A DNA stretch of 64,000 nucleotides from JAISFI01 sp031553775 (lineage in GTDB: Bacteria > Bacteroidota > Bacteroidia > Bacteroidales > Azobacteroidaceae). Position 1 is the stretch's first letter. Every line of letters begins with the position of its first letter. The stretch covers positions 1 to 64,000 of the forward strand of contig JAVBLA010000019.1 in NCBI GenBank assembly GCA_031553775.1, written 5' to 3'. Below are positions 27,249 to 36,372 of this stretch, one piece after another. Made by a program: the position numbers and the translations under genes. The notes beneath the pieces were generated by a model. It saw only the letters and a program-made list of their open reading frames with translations. It was not told the origin of the DNA and ran no database searches.

Positions 27249-28155
27249 AAAACCTGCGAAGAAATTCTTCCAGACTCATATCATCATCTTTCAAGCCGAT
27301 TTTTTCTTTTTTGATCCGATACTTCCTCTTTATCAGTGCACTATCCGATGTGTTCAGCAGGATAGCGATATCACCCGAAGAAACTTCCATCTTTAACAGG
27401 CAGCAGATATGTATATCTCCCACAGTCAGTTTTTCATATTTATCCTGTAGCCTTTTGGTAAAATGTTCGTAATAAGCATCGATAGAGTGTACCAGGTTAT
27501 TCAGTTCGTCAAAAGATAAAACGATCTGTTCTTTGGTTTTAATTTTCTGTACGATCGACATTTTTCGGATCTGGTCGATTTTTTGAATGATCTCTTCCAT
27601 TTTCAATAATTTTTCTTTCAGATCCTTCCTTTCCTGACCATATTTCTTCAGTAATTCCCGTTGTTGCTCCAGCGATTCTTCATATAATTCCTGCTCGAAG
27701 CAAAGAATCCCCCAGTGATTGTAAATCAGTTTGATTAGTTTGTAGTCGTCTGTTTTTTCGGCTGTTTCCGCTGCCTGGTTATAATATTTCCAGGCCTCTT
27801 CCGGATTTTTGTTCTTTTGATTGATTCTTCCCAGGTAATAACAGGTGTATGCTTTGTTCCGGAAATCATTCCCCGGCAAGAAGTAAGCGGCTGCAATACG
27901 GATGAGAGAATCTGTTTCTACGGGTATCCGGTTTTTATAATATGCTTTAGTGAGCAGCAGGGCATACATGGCTTCTTCTCCGGAAGCAAGCTTTTCAGGA
28001 GAGTGTATGGATTGCAGTATCTCCAAAGAACTGTCCGGGCGGATATCCATCAGCTCGTCGGCCAGTAATAATTCCGGAGAGATATTTGTTTGTTGCCGGC
28101 AGGATACCATTATACAAAGGAATAAAACGTAAATGACCAGGTAGACCGTTTTCAT
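27247..28155 (-). CDS. TPR-type lipoprotein with C-terminal HTH domain, lacking the usual membrane helix
   Basis: About 302 residues from the ATG at 28155. The N-terminus is a lipoprotein signal (VIYVLFLCIMVSCRQQ, Cys19). TPR-like helices follow (SLEILQSIHSPEKLASGEEA, FRNKAYTCYYLGRINQKNKN, PEEAWKYYNQAAETAEKTDD), then a coiled coil (about 180-245), and a C-terminal helix-turn-helix-like region (KLTVGDIHICCLLKMEVSSG, DIAILLNTSDSALIKRKYRI). Relatives are membrane regulators with a transmembrane helix between the TPR and DNA-binding parts; I see none here. Either the central part has been deleted or the protein works differently. Starts further upstream (28161, 28245) are possible but would bury the lipobox. 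Confidence 0.75.
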   Translation of the reverse strand: MKTVYLVIYVLFLCIMVSCRQQTNISPELLLADELMDIRPDSSLEILQSIHSPEKLASGEEAMYALLLTKAYYKNRIPVETDSLIRIAAAYFLPGNDFRNKAYTCYYLGRINQKNKNPEEAWKYYNQAAETAEKTDDYKLIKLIYNHWGILCFEQELYEESLEQQRELLKKYGQERKDLKEKLLKMEEIIQKIDQIRKMSIVQKIKTKEQIVLSFDELNNLVHSIDAYYEHFTKRLQDKYEKLTVGDIHICCLLKMEVSSGDIAILLNTSDSALIKRKYRIKKEKIGLKDDDMSLEEFLRRF

Positions 28156-28303
28156 TATCATTCGTTGTTTATATTTCATAAAAATCTGTAGAGCAATCTG
28201 TGTGGAAAATCTGGCATAAAGATAAATAAATTCGTTAAAGATCAAAAAAGCAATCTCATTTATGTTTTATCCGGTTAACATATGAGTTTATGAAAAAATG
28301 CAT

Positions 28304-28311
28304 TACATTTG
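28304..28311 (+). promoter_or_regulatory. -7 promoter element of the esterase gene
   Basis: TACATTTG, an exact TAnnTTTG match, 39 bp before the ATG at 28351. It overlaps a possible upstream GTG start at 28309, which supports the downstream start. Confidence 0.6.
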
Positions 28312-28350
28312 CGAGGTGAGAAAAAGAGTTATTTATTGAATGATTTATAT

Positions 28351-29220
28351 ATGAAAAAGTTTTTTATTCTGTTGTCAGTATTATTCTTTTGTAATTATTT
28401 GTCCGCACAGAATACCGGAAAAGCCATTGATCACCTGAGTTTTAAAAGCAATATTTTAGGCAAGGAAGTGAAATATTCCGTTTATCTGCCTGCCGGTTAT
28501 AGCGAATCTGAGATGAGTTACCCGGTTCTGTATCTTTTACATGGTTATTCCGACGATCATACCGGATGGCTACAGTTCGGGCAGGCCAATGTAATTGCCG
28601 ATCGCTGTATTGCCGATGGAAGCGCTCCTGCTATGATTATCATTATGCCCGATGCGGAAGTTACCTGGTATATCAACAATGCATCGGGAAAAACCCGATA
28701 TGAAGACATGTTCTTCGAAGAGCTGATCCCTTGTATGGAGAAAAACTACCGCATCCGGCCGAAAAAAGAATTCCGGGCTATTGCCGGGCTGTCGATGGGT
28801 GGGTATGGCTCTTTATTGTATGCCCTAAAACATCCGGATACATTTGCTGCCTGCTGTCCTTTGAGCGCTGCTGTTTATACCGATCAGAATCTGCTGAATA
28901 TGCCTGAAGACCGTTACAAAGGCTTTTATGCACCTTTCGATGGAAAGAAAGACACCCGGTTAACATCTCATTGGTATCAGAATAGTCCGTTGGAACTCAT
29001 TGCCAAAATGCCGGATAATCAAAAAAAATCGGTCCGTTTTTATATCGATTGCGGCGACGATGATTTCCTATATGAAGGAAATGCTGCTTTACATGTTGCC
29101 CTCAGAAAGCAAAATATCCCGCACGAGTTCAGGGTGCGCGATGGCGGGCACACCTGGGAATACTGGCGTTCGGCTCTACCCGAAGTATTGAAGTTTGTGG
29201 GTACGAGTTTCCGCCGATAA
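28351..29220 (+). CDS. Secreted alpha/beta-hydrolase esterase (CE1/esterase D-like)
   Basis: 289 residues with signal peptide (KKFFILLSVLFFCNYLSAQ). It has the alpha/beta-hydrolase pattern of CE1-type esterases: VLYLLHGYSDDHTGWLQFGQ (oxyanion HG), nucleophile elbow GLSMGGYGS (Ser148), acid in FYIDCGDDDFLYEGN, and His in VRDGGHTWEYWRSALP. Members cleave acetyl, feruloyl or other ester groups from polysaccharides; the exact acyl group cannot be read from sequence. Its 3' end lies 3 bp from the convergent regulator gene. The setting near PUL and sialidase genes suggests de-esterification of a glycan. Confidence 0.88.
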   Translation: MKKFFILLSVLFFCNYLSAQNTGKAIDHLSFKSNILGKEVKYSVYLPAGYSESEMSYPVLYLLHGYSDDHTGWLQFGQANVIADRCIADGSAPAMIIIMPDAEVTWYINNASGKTRYEDMFFEELIPCMEKNYRIRPKKEFRAIAGLSMGGYGSLLYALKHPDTFAACCPLSAAVYTDQNLLNMPEDRYKGFYAPFDGKKDTRLTSHWYQNSPLELIAKMPDNQKKSVRFYIDCGDDDFLYEGNAALHVALRKQNIPHEFRVRDGGHTWEYWRSALPEVLKFVGTSFRR

Positions 29221-29223
29221 CAT

Positions 29224-32200
29224 TCAGATTTTTCCTGCATATTCTGCCGGTGAAACTCCGAAATGCTTTTTGAAACACCTGGAATAATAATTGGGAGACG
29301 AGAATCCCACGGCATAGGCTGCCTCCGAAACATTTCCACCTGCCAGTAATATTTTCAGCGATTCTTTCAACCGGGTATTATTGATGAACTCGGTGGCCGA
29401 CAAGCCGGTGATGTTTTTGAGTTTCATATACAATAATGTACGGCTGATCCCGATCTCCCTGACGATGTGCTCGATGGAAAGATTCTCGTCCTGAAGATTC
29501 TTCAGAATATATTCCCGGACACTGTCGATGAGTTGCCGGTCTCTGTCGTTGTTGGTAATTTCTTCCACACCTATCTGGTTCTTCAGGAACATTTTCTTCT
29601 GGTTTTCTTTCGTGGCAATCAGATTGGCAATTTGTTTCTGCAATAAAACAGGATGGAAAGGTTTTTCAATAAACAGATCGGCTCCGTATCCGTATCCCTC
29701 ATTCTGGGCTTCGTTGCCGGTCTTTGCGGTGAGCAGGATAAATGGAATATGGCAGGTTTTGACCTCAGATTTGATCTTTTCGCAAAATTCATACCCATTC
29801 ATTCCGGGCATCATCACGTCGCTGATAATGATATCCGGTAGCTTTTCCTGTGCGATCTGAGATGCTTCATCGCCGTTATTGGTAATAATTACGGAATAAT
29901 CTTCGATAAACAATTCCTGATAGAATTGCAATAGTTCCGGATTATCTTCGGCAATCAGCAGGGTGTATTTTGACGCTTTGGAATCCGCCTGTTCTATTGT
30001 GAAATATTGCGCTACCGAATCTACCGGGATGAATTTATAATCTTCCATAAACTGCAGGTCCGCATCTTTATCCGATATCTCTTCCGGGGAAAATGCTTCT
30101 TTGGAAACATTCAGGCAGATGGAGAAGCAACTGCCTTCTCCCAGTTTACTTTCTACTTTGATGCTGCCTTTGTGCAACAATACTAATTTTCTGGTCAGTG
30201 CCAGTCCGATACCGAATCCTACCTTTTTCCCTCTGACGAAGTCGTTTACCTGGTAATAGTTTTCAAAAATACTTTCCTGCTGATTTTCCGGAATGCCTAC
30301 GCCGGTATCGCTTACCGACAGATGGAAGACCTCTTCGCCGGCTTCTTTTTCTATTCCGAATTCTACGCAAATACTTCCTGCCTCGGTGTACTTGAAGGCA
30401 TTCGACAGGAGGTTATATAATATTTTCTCGACTTTCACCGGAGCGAACCATACATCTTCGTGCGGAGAAAGGCAGGTAATGCTGTATTCCAGGTTTTTTT
30501 CTTCAGCCAATACCTGGAACCCGTTGCATATCTCCTGGATAAATCCGAGCATATCTCCTTTTTTTATCCTGATTTTTTCCTGTTCGGTTTCAATTTTGGT
30601 GAACATCATCAATTCGTCGATCAGCACATTCATTTTCAATGCGCTTTTCAGTACCCGTTTAATTTTCGATTCGGCTTCCGGATTGACCTGGCGCTTCTCC
30701 AAAAGCGATTGTAGTGGAGAAATGATCAAGCTTAAAGGGGTGCGCAATTCATGTGAGATATTGGTAAAGAAATTCAGTTTCAGGATGTTGATTTCTTTGA
30801 TCTTTTCCTTTTCCATGCGTTCGGAAAGAATCGCATTTTTTTCCGTTTGTCTCCGTTGGATGAATTTGAACAGGAAGTACAATAAAGCAATCAAAGCGAT
30901 CCCATAGAGGAAGAAAGCAATGCTTGACAGCCAGAATGGAGGGGAGATGATGATTTTCATTGTTTTCACCGGCTCATTTCCTTCCCATTTGTTATTAAAG
31001 GCCGCCTTTACCATAAAAAGATATTCTCCCGGGGGCAGATTGGCAAATGTGATGTGGTTTTGCGATCCGATATAACTCCAGTCTTTATCTGTATTGAGCT
31101 TGATGGCAAATCCCGTACTGAAAGAATGGCTGATGGTGGTGACCATGAAATCGAAAGTGAACGATTTTCCCTGTTCGTGATCCAGGTGTATCTCTTCGAT
31201 TTCCCCGATACTTTTAGTCAGTGGAGATCCCGGTTCTTCGGGTTTGACACTTTTTCCCAATATCTTGAAATCCGTGAATTCCACGTGTGCGGTGGTATGG
31301 CTTTGCTGCAGGGTTTGCGGATAAAAAGCAATCATACCGTTAATGGTGCCGAAATACAACATGCCGGTAACATCTTTGTAAACCGAATTGTAATTAAACT
31401 GCTTGTTGGTCAGGCCTTCACTCACCGAATAATTGGTAAAATAAGATCCTTTCAGGTTAAAGCAGCTTAGCCCGTTGTCTGTACTGATCCACAGATTACC
31501 GTCGTTGCCTTCGATAATTCCGTAAACCGTATTAGACGGTAATCCGTCTTTTTTCATATAGGAGCTGAACCTGCCTGTTTTTTTGTCGTATTTACAGAGT
31601 CCGCCTTCGTGCAATCCGAACCAGATGTTTTTTCCGGAATCTTCGTAGAGGTAATTGATAAAATTGTCGATGATTCCGGGTTCCCCATGCTGTGAGATAA
31701 AATTTTTCAGTTCTTTGGTTTGTTTGTTGTAACAGAATGCGCCTTTGGTACGGGTAGCGATCCAGATGTTTTTATCGGAATCTTCCATTAAATTATCGAT
31801 TCCCACATATTTGAAAATATCCACTTCGAACAAAGAGAACTCATCTTTCCGAGGATCCAGGAGGGAGATACCACTGGTAGTTCCGATCCAGATGGTGCCG
31901 TCGCTGTCTTCGATCAATGAAAAAATATTATCGATGGCTAATCCGGGATAATCCTTTTTCAGGTAATGACTGAATTTCCGGCTTTTGAAATTGAATTTAT
32001 TCAGGCCGCCGAGATAGGTGCCCACCCAAAGATTATCCTGGCTGTCGAGTAATACGGAATGTACATTGTGGTAAGAAATGCTGTTCTTCCCGGTTTCGGG
32101 GCGGAAATGCTCGAACTGCCCTTTCCTGAAATCATAAAAATTCAATCCGCCGTCTTCCGTGGCGATCCATAGATTCCTGTTTTTATCCCCGATAATTTGT

Positions 32201-33294
32201 CTGACCGCTTTTCCGGAGAGATGGTTATTCGTGTATCCTGAATCGAAATACAAAAACTGCCGGAATGAGTTCGGATAAATATTGATTCCCCCGAAATAGG
32301 TTCCTACCAGCATATTGCCTTCCCGGTCTTTGTAGAGGGTATGAATGGAATTATCGTTGAGGGAATAGATATCGCCATAGTTTTGTTTATAACAATCGAA
32401 ACTTTTCTTTTCCGGCGAATAGATAAACAAACCATTTTCCGTACCGATCCAGATATTACCGTCTACATCTTCCGAGAAGCAATGCACGCAAACTTCGGGA
32501 AAGTGGTCGGGTGCAACAAAACTATTGGCGTTTTCGTCGAAATAACAAACACCTTTGTCTTCCGTGCCGATCCAGATCCTCCCTTCGCTGTCGTTGTACA
32601 GGGAAAGAATCTTGTCGGAGATCAGAGAGTTTTTGTTTTCTTTATTGTGTCTGAATCTTCGCTGTGTCCCGCTTTTGGTATCTACACATAACAGTCCGTT
32701 AGCCATTGTGCCAAACCATAAGCGGTCGTGAATGTCAGATGCGATAGAATTGGTTTTCCCTATCTGGGTGGGCTGACTGAAAGAAAAAGGTTCAAAGCAT
32801 TTTTTTTCTTCGTTATAAACTCCCACTCCATTATTCCCACAGATGTAGATCTTATCGTCTGTTCCCTGGTGGATGAATTGCGTGTAATTGGTCATTTTTT
32901 CTCCTTCCACAATGGAAAAATTCTCCATATCCCTGTTGTAGAGGCATACTCCTTTCATGGTGGCCACCCACAATCTTTTCTGACGGTCTTCATATACACA
33001 CCGGATCTGGTTATGTGGGATACCGTCTTCATCACCTATCAGATGCTGGTAAGAAGCAATATTTTTTCCGTCGAATTTACACAATCCTCCTTTTGTTCCT
33101 ATCCAGAAAAAGCCTTTATAGTCTTGCGAAATAGAATAAATGGCGTTATTGAGTAAGCCGATGTCATTTGTCAGGTGGGTAAACCGGATGTTACGGTTCA
33201 GACCGTACGAAAGAGAAAAAAAAGAAAAATACAGGAAACAGATAAATACAATCTGCTTCCATGGAATACGTATGCGTAAAGGGTCGTGATTCAT
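29224..33294 (-). CDS. Hybrid two-component system regulator (HTCS)
   Basis: About 1356 residues. N-terminal signal/anchor (WKQIVFICFLYFSFFSLSYG), a periplasmic double propeller of about 14 reg_prop repeats (SQDYKGFFWIGTKGGLCKFD, EGRIWIGTEDKGVCYFDENA), a Y_Y_Y domain, one membrane helix (WLSSIAFFLYGIALIALLYF), HisKA with FFTNISHELRTPLSLIISPL (His848), HATPase (DTGVGIPENQQESIFENYYQ, GFGIGLALTRKLV), a receiver with DIIISDVMMPGMNGYEF (Asp1159) and a C-terminal AraC HTH ending SPNYYSRCFKKHFGVSPAEY. All parts of an HTCS are intact. The ATG at 33294 is chosen because the minus-strand -7 box lies within the longer frame. Likely controls the divergent sialidase operon or the PUL to the left. Confidence 0.96.
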   Translation of the reverse strand: MNHDPLRIRIPWKQIVFICFLYFSFFSLSYGLNRNIRFTHLTNDIGLLNNAIYSISQDYKGFFWIGTKGGLCKFDGKNIASYQHLIGDEDGIPHNQIRCVYEDRQKRLWVATMKGVCLYNRDMENFSIVEGEKMTNYTQFIHQGTDDKIYICGNNGVGVYNEEKKCFEPFSFSQPTQIGKTNSIASDIHDRLWFGTMANGLLCVDTKSGTQRRFRHNKENKNSLISDKILSLYNDSEGRIWIGTEDKGVCYFDENANSFVAPDHFPEVCVHCFSEDVDGNIWIGTENGLFIYSPEKKSFDCYKQNYGDIYSLNDNSIHTLYKDREGNMLVGTYFGGINIYPNSFRQFLYFDSGYTNNHLSGKAVRQIIGDKNRNLWIATEDGGLNFYDFRKGQFEHFRPETGKNSISYHNVHSVLLDSQDNLWVGTYLGGLNKFNFKSRKFSHYLKKDYPGLAIDNIFSLIEDSDGTIWIGTTSGISLLDPRKDEFSLFEVDIFKYVGIDNLMEDSDKNIWIATRTKGAFCYNKQTKELKNFISQHGEPGIIDNFINYLYEDSGKNIWFGLHEGGLCKYDKKTGRFSSYMKKDGLPSNTVYGIIEGNDGNLWISTDNGLSCFNLKGSYFTNYSVSEGLTNKQFNYNSVYKDVTGMLYFGTINGMIAFYPQTLQQSHTTAHVEFTDFKILGKSVKPEEPGSPLTKSIGEIEEIHLDHEQGKSFTFDFMVTTISHSFSTGFAIKLNTDKDWSYIGSQNHITFANLPPGEYLFMVKAAFNNKWEGNEPVKTMKIIISPPFWLSSIAFFLYGIALIALLYFLFKFIQRRQTEKNAILSERMEKEKIKEINILKLNFFTNISHELRTPLSLIISPLQSLLEKRQVNPEAESKIKRVLKSALKMNVLIDELMMFTKIETEQEKIRIKKGDMLGFIQEICNGFQVLAEEKNLEYSITCLSPHEDVWFAPVKVEKILYNLLSNAFKYTEAGSICVEFGIEKEAGEEVFHLSVSDTGVGIPENQQESIFENYYQVNDFVRGKKVGFGIGLALTRKLVLLHKGSIKVESKLGEGSCFSICLNVSKEAFSPEEISDKDADLQFMEDYKFIPVDSVAQYFTIEQADSKASKYTLLIAEDNPELLQFYQELFIEDYSVIITNNGDEASQIAQEKLPDIIISDVMMPGMNGYEFCEKIKSEVKTCHIPFILLTAKTGNEAQNEGYGYGADLFIEKPFHPVLLQKQIANLIATKENQKKMFLKNQIGVEEITNNDRDRQLIDSVREYILKNLQDENLSIEHIVREIGISRTLLYMKLKNITGLSATEFINNTRLKESLKILLAGGNVSEAAYAVGFSSPNYYSRCFKKHFGVSPAEYAGKI

Positions 33295-33319
33295 GGTATT
33301 TTGACAGATATTTGCATGG

Positions 33320-33327
33320 CAAAAGTA
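33320..33327 (-). promoter_or_regulatory. -7 promoter element of the HTCS gene
   Basis: Minus-strand TACTTTTG, matching TAnnTTTG, 25 bp before the ATG at 33294 and inside the upstream frame extension to 33342. Confidence 0.55.
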
Positions 33328-33381
33328 ATATAAAAATTCCAAGAATAACCGTACACCGTTTTAGAATATGGTAAAAGTGTT

Positions 33382-33389
33382 TACCTTTG
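33382..33389 (+). promoter_or_regulatory. -7 promoter element of the sialidase operon
   Basis: TACCTTTG, matching TAnnTTTG, 49 bp before the ATG at 33439. Divergent from the HTCS promoter about 55 bp away, so one regulator could act on both. Confidence 0.55.
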
Positions 33390-33438
33390 TCTTCGGATAG
33401 CGGTAAAAAGTTCACTGATAATCTAATAACTAAAAAAA

Positions 33439-35085
33439 ATGTTTGAATCTCTGAAATTTTTTTGTTTGTGTGTTCTGATGGGGATTTCCGGCCTGTCGTT
33501 GAAAGGTCAGCAGGTAAATGTACATCATCCTCAAATACCTGTGATGTTGGAAAGAGAGAATAATATTGTTACGGAAATCTGTATTGACAATAAGGAAAGT
33601 ATTTCCGGAAAATTAGACGGAATCGTTTGCCGGATAGAGGCAGAATTTCCTTTGACAGCTATCCGTAGCATCCGGCTGTTCTATACAGGGACCAACTCCA
33701 TGCTGCTCGACCGGACAGGGAACTGGGCTTTGAAAGAAGCTTTCAAACAAATCGGCTCCAGCCAACAACTTTTTGCTTCTCCGGATTATGCTATATTGAG
33801 GGGAGAAATTAAACAACCTCAATCCCGGATGATGACTTTGCCTGCCAACCAATCGTTGGTCGATGGGAAAAATTATTTTCTGGTATGCATGGAAATGGGG
33901 ACTGTGGAAAATATTGCACAGACTTTCCGGATGTCTGTAGAACAGATCATGATCGATCACCGGAAAGCTGATTTCGAACAGCCGGTTATCCCTGTCAGAA
34001 GGTTGGGAATCGGTTTGAGAAATCATGGGGACGATGGAGTATACTCTTATCGTATTCCCGGGTTGGTTACTACGAAGAAGGGAACATTACTTGCGGTATA
34101 CGATGTTCGTTATCATACCACTCTCGATTTGCAGGAAGATATAGATGTGGGCCTGAGCCGGAGTACGGATGGTGGCAAGACCTGGGAAAAGATGCGTATT
34201 ATCATGGATATGGGGGAGTGGGGAGGTTTGCCCCAGTCACAGAACGGCATCGGAGACCCTTGCATACTGGCAGACGAACAGACCGGGGATATTTTTGTGG
34301 CGGCCGTCTGGACACACGGGATGCCCGGAAGGATGTGGAGTAGTACAGGACCGGGGATGGATCCGAAAGAAACATCTCAACTGATGTTGGTAAGAAGTAC
34401 GGATGATGGGCTTACCTGGTCTTCTCCCGTAAACATTACCCCGCAGGTAAAAAATCCTTCGTGGCGCTTGCTGATGCAGGGACCCGGAAGAGGAATTACC
34501 ATGCACGACGGTACCCTGGTTTTCCCAATCCAATATATCGATTCGACAAACGTACCGAATGCCGGGATCATGTATAGTAAAAATCAGGGAATTCAATGGC
34601 ACATTCACCAAATGGCACACAAAAATACTACGGAATCGCAGGTGGCAGAAATACAAAACGGTGTTTTGATGCTTAACATGCGGAATAACGAGGGAACCGG
34701 AAGAGCCGTGGCTGTTACCGAAGACCTGGGGAGAACATGGAAAGCTCATCCGACTTCAGAGAAAGACCTGCAGGAACCGGTCTGTATGGCGTCTTTGCTG
34801 AAAGTAGATGCTGCACAGAACGTCACAGGAAAAGAACTGTTGCTTTTCTCCAATCCCAACGAATCCCAACGTACCCGGCGGAAAAATATGACAATCAAAA
34901 CCAGCCTGGATCAGGGGATGACCTGGGAAGAAAAAAACAGTTTGCTGATAGATGAAGAACATGGCTGGGGCTATTCCTGTCTGACTTTGATCAATCCGGA
35001 AATGCTGGGCATTCTGTATGAAGGAAGTACGGGTCAACTGGTATTTCAGACAATCCGTCTGAAAGATATTATTGCGGGAAAATGA
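33439..35085 (+). CDS. nanH: Exo-alpha-sialidase (GH33)
   Basis: 548-residue secreted sialidase that releases terminal sialic acid from glycoconjugates. After the signal peptide (CLCVLMGISGLSLKGQQ) there is an N-terminal beta domain (about 25-185) as found in Bacteroidota NanH. The catalytic six-bladed propeller starts with VYSYRIPGLV, giving the RIP motif at residues 205-207 with the first catalytic arginine. Five Asp-boxes are visible: STDGGKTW, STDDGLTW, SKNQGIQW, TEDLGRTW and SLDQGMTW. No T9SS sorting domain. It is followed after 16 bp by the epimerase gene, forming a two-gene sialic acid release operon. Confidence 0.94.
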   Translation: MFESLKFFCLCVLMGISGLSLKGQQVNVHHPQIPVMLERENNIVTEICIDNKESISGKLDGIVCRIEAEFPLTAIRSIRLFYTGTNSMLLDRTGNWALKEAFKQIGSSQQLFASPDYAILRGEIKQPQSRMMTLPANQSLVDGKNYFLVCMEMGTVENIAQTFRMSVEQIMIDHRKADFEQPVIPVRRLGIGLRNHGDDGVYSYRIPGLVTTKKGTLLAVYDVRYHTTLDLQEDIDVGLSRSTDGGKTWEKMRIIMDMGEWGGLPQSQNGIGDPCILADEQTGDIFVAAVWTHGMPGRMWSSTGPGMDPKETSQLMLVRSTDDGLTWSSPVNITPQVKNPSWRLLMQGPGRGITMHDGTLVFPIQYIDSTNVPNAGIMYSKNQGIQWHIHQMAHKNTTESQVAEIQNGVLMLNMRNNEGTGRAVAVTEDLGRTWKAHPTSEKDLQEPVCMASLLKVDAAQNVTGKELLLFSNPNESQRTRRKNMTIKTSLDQGMTWEEKNSLLIDEEHGWGYSCLTLINPEMLGILYEGSTGQLVFQTIRLKDIIAGK

Positions 35086-35101
35086 TTAAATTCTTACTAA
35101 G

Positions 35102-36304
35102 ATGATGCTTCAAAAGAAACAAATTTTAATCTTTATTTTTATTTCCGGTATGTTTATGTCTTGTCAGATCCAGCAAGAACCGGAAATATCTTTGAAATGG
35201 ACTAAAATTCCATCTGCCGGGGAAGCAAACAGCCCGTATGCTTGTGGTGTTGCAGCCGCTTTTGCCGGTATTTATAACAATTACCTGCTGTTTGGAGGAG
35301 GTTGCAATTTTCCTGATATTCCCTTGGTTCTGGGAGGAAGTAAACAATTTTATGATGATCTGTTTATCCGGCAGATAGATGATACCCTTTCCGGGTGGAC
35401 CCGCGCAGGAAAATTGCCGCAACCAACTGCTTATGGAGTTTCTGTTTCCACTCCTGCCGGCATTGTTTGTGTGGGAGGTTGTAATTCGGAGGAAAAACTG
35501 AGTAGTGCATATCTGATTACTATAGATCCCGGAAAAGATTCGGTAACGTTCGTTGGTCTGCCTTCTTTCCCTGAAACGGTAGATAATGCAACCGGTACAT
35601 ACATAGATGATAGAATTTATATCGTTTGTGGAAATATGTCGGGCAAGCCTTCTTCAAAAATGTATGTCCTGTCTCTGAAAAATATACAGGATGGCTGGGA
35701 GGAAAGTGTGATGTTCCCGGGTGGTGCAAGAGTTCAACCAACAGCCTGCCGCCTGCAGCAGGATAATGAAACCGGCCTGTTTCTTGCCGGAGGATTCCGG
35801 GGCGCTTTTGATACTTTTCAACCGGAAGTTTTTACCGATGCTTATTATTTTTCTCCCCGGGAGAAAAGTTGGATTAAACTCTCTGATCCGTTGGCCGATT
35901 CTCAGTTAGTTTCCCTGGGTGGCGGAGTATCGGTTCCCGTGGGGGATAGCCTGGCTCTTTGTATGGGCGGCGTCAACAAGGATAAATTCCTGGGAGCCTT
36001 GCGAAGGGAGCAAAAAGCATCGGAAGCCAAATTGTCTGGTCAACAGGAGGTTTGGAATGAATATGAAAAACAAAGGATCGAATATATTTCCCGTCCGTCC
36101 GAATGGCATCAATTCAACCGGAAACTGATGCTTTATCATATGAAAACCAACACATGGACGGTAGAAGACAGTTGCCTGCATACCGCCCTGGCAGGAGCTG
36201 TGGCAGCGTATTCGGGAAATATCTTCTTTGTACTGAATGGGGAGATCAGGGCTGGGGTGCGGACGCCGGATATTTGGGAAGGAACGTTTTTAGTTAAGAA
36301 TTAA
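35102..36304 (+). CDS. nanM: N-acetylneuraminate epimerase/mutarotase, Kelch propeller
   Basis: 400-residue lipoprotein (ISGMFMSCQIQ, Cys21) of the cyclically permuted mutarotase (Kelch) family. It speeds the alpha to beta interconversion of free N-acetylneuraminate after sialidase release. Propeller strands with Kelch-type glycines are evident: NNYLLFGGGCNFPDIPLVLG, GIVCVGGCNSEEKLSSAYLI, DDRIYIVCGNMSGKPSSKMY, ETGLFLAGGFRGAFDTFQPE, DSLALCMGGVNKDKFLGALR. Located 16 bp behind nanH, the expected partner. Sialic acid transporter, lyase and epimerase catabolic genes are not in the window. Confidence 0.9.
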   Translation: MMLQKKQILIFIFISGMFMSCQIQQEPEISLKWTKIPSAGEANSPYACGVAAAFAGIYNNYLLFGGGCNFPDIPLVLGGSKQFYDDLFIRQIDDTLSGWTRAGKLPQPTAYGVSVSTPAGIVCVGGCNSEEKLSSAYLITIDPGKDSVTFVGLPSFPETVDNATGTYIDDRIYIVCGNMSGKPSSKMYVLSLKNIQDGWEESVMFPGGARVQPTACRLQQDNETGLFLAGGFRGAFDTFQPEVFTDAYYFSPREKSWIKLSDPLADSQLVSLGGGVSVPVGDSLALCMGGVNKDKFLGALRREQKASEAKLSGQQEVWNEYEKQRIEYISRPSEWHQFNRKLMLYHMKTNTWTVEDSCLHTALAGAVAAYSGNIFFVLNGEIRAGVRTPDIWEGTFLVKN

Positions 36305-36309
36305 AAAGA

Positions 36310-36348
36310 AAAGGACTTACACCCGCATTTGTTTTGTGTAAGCCCTTT
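36310..36348. terminator. Bidirectional terminator between convergent genes
   Basis: Inverted repeat AAAGGACTTACAC (36310-36322) and GTGTAAGCCCTTT (36336-36348) with one mismatch, flanked by A-rich sequence on the left and T/A-rich sequence on the right. It lies between the convergent nanM and T9SS-protein genes. Confidence 0.65.
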
Positions 36349-36372
36349 CCGGAAAACTGTTATCTTTTTACT

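Noticed and set aside
30293..30907. 204-codon frame opposite the kinase part of the HTCS gene
   Set aside because: Antisense to conserved HisKA and HATPase coding sequence and without any family signature.
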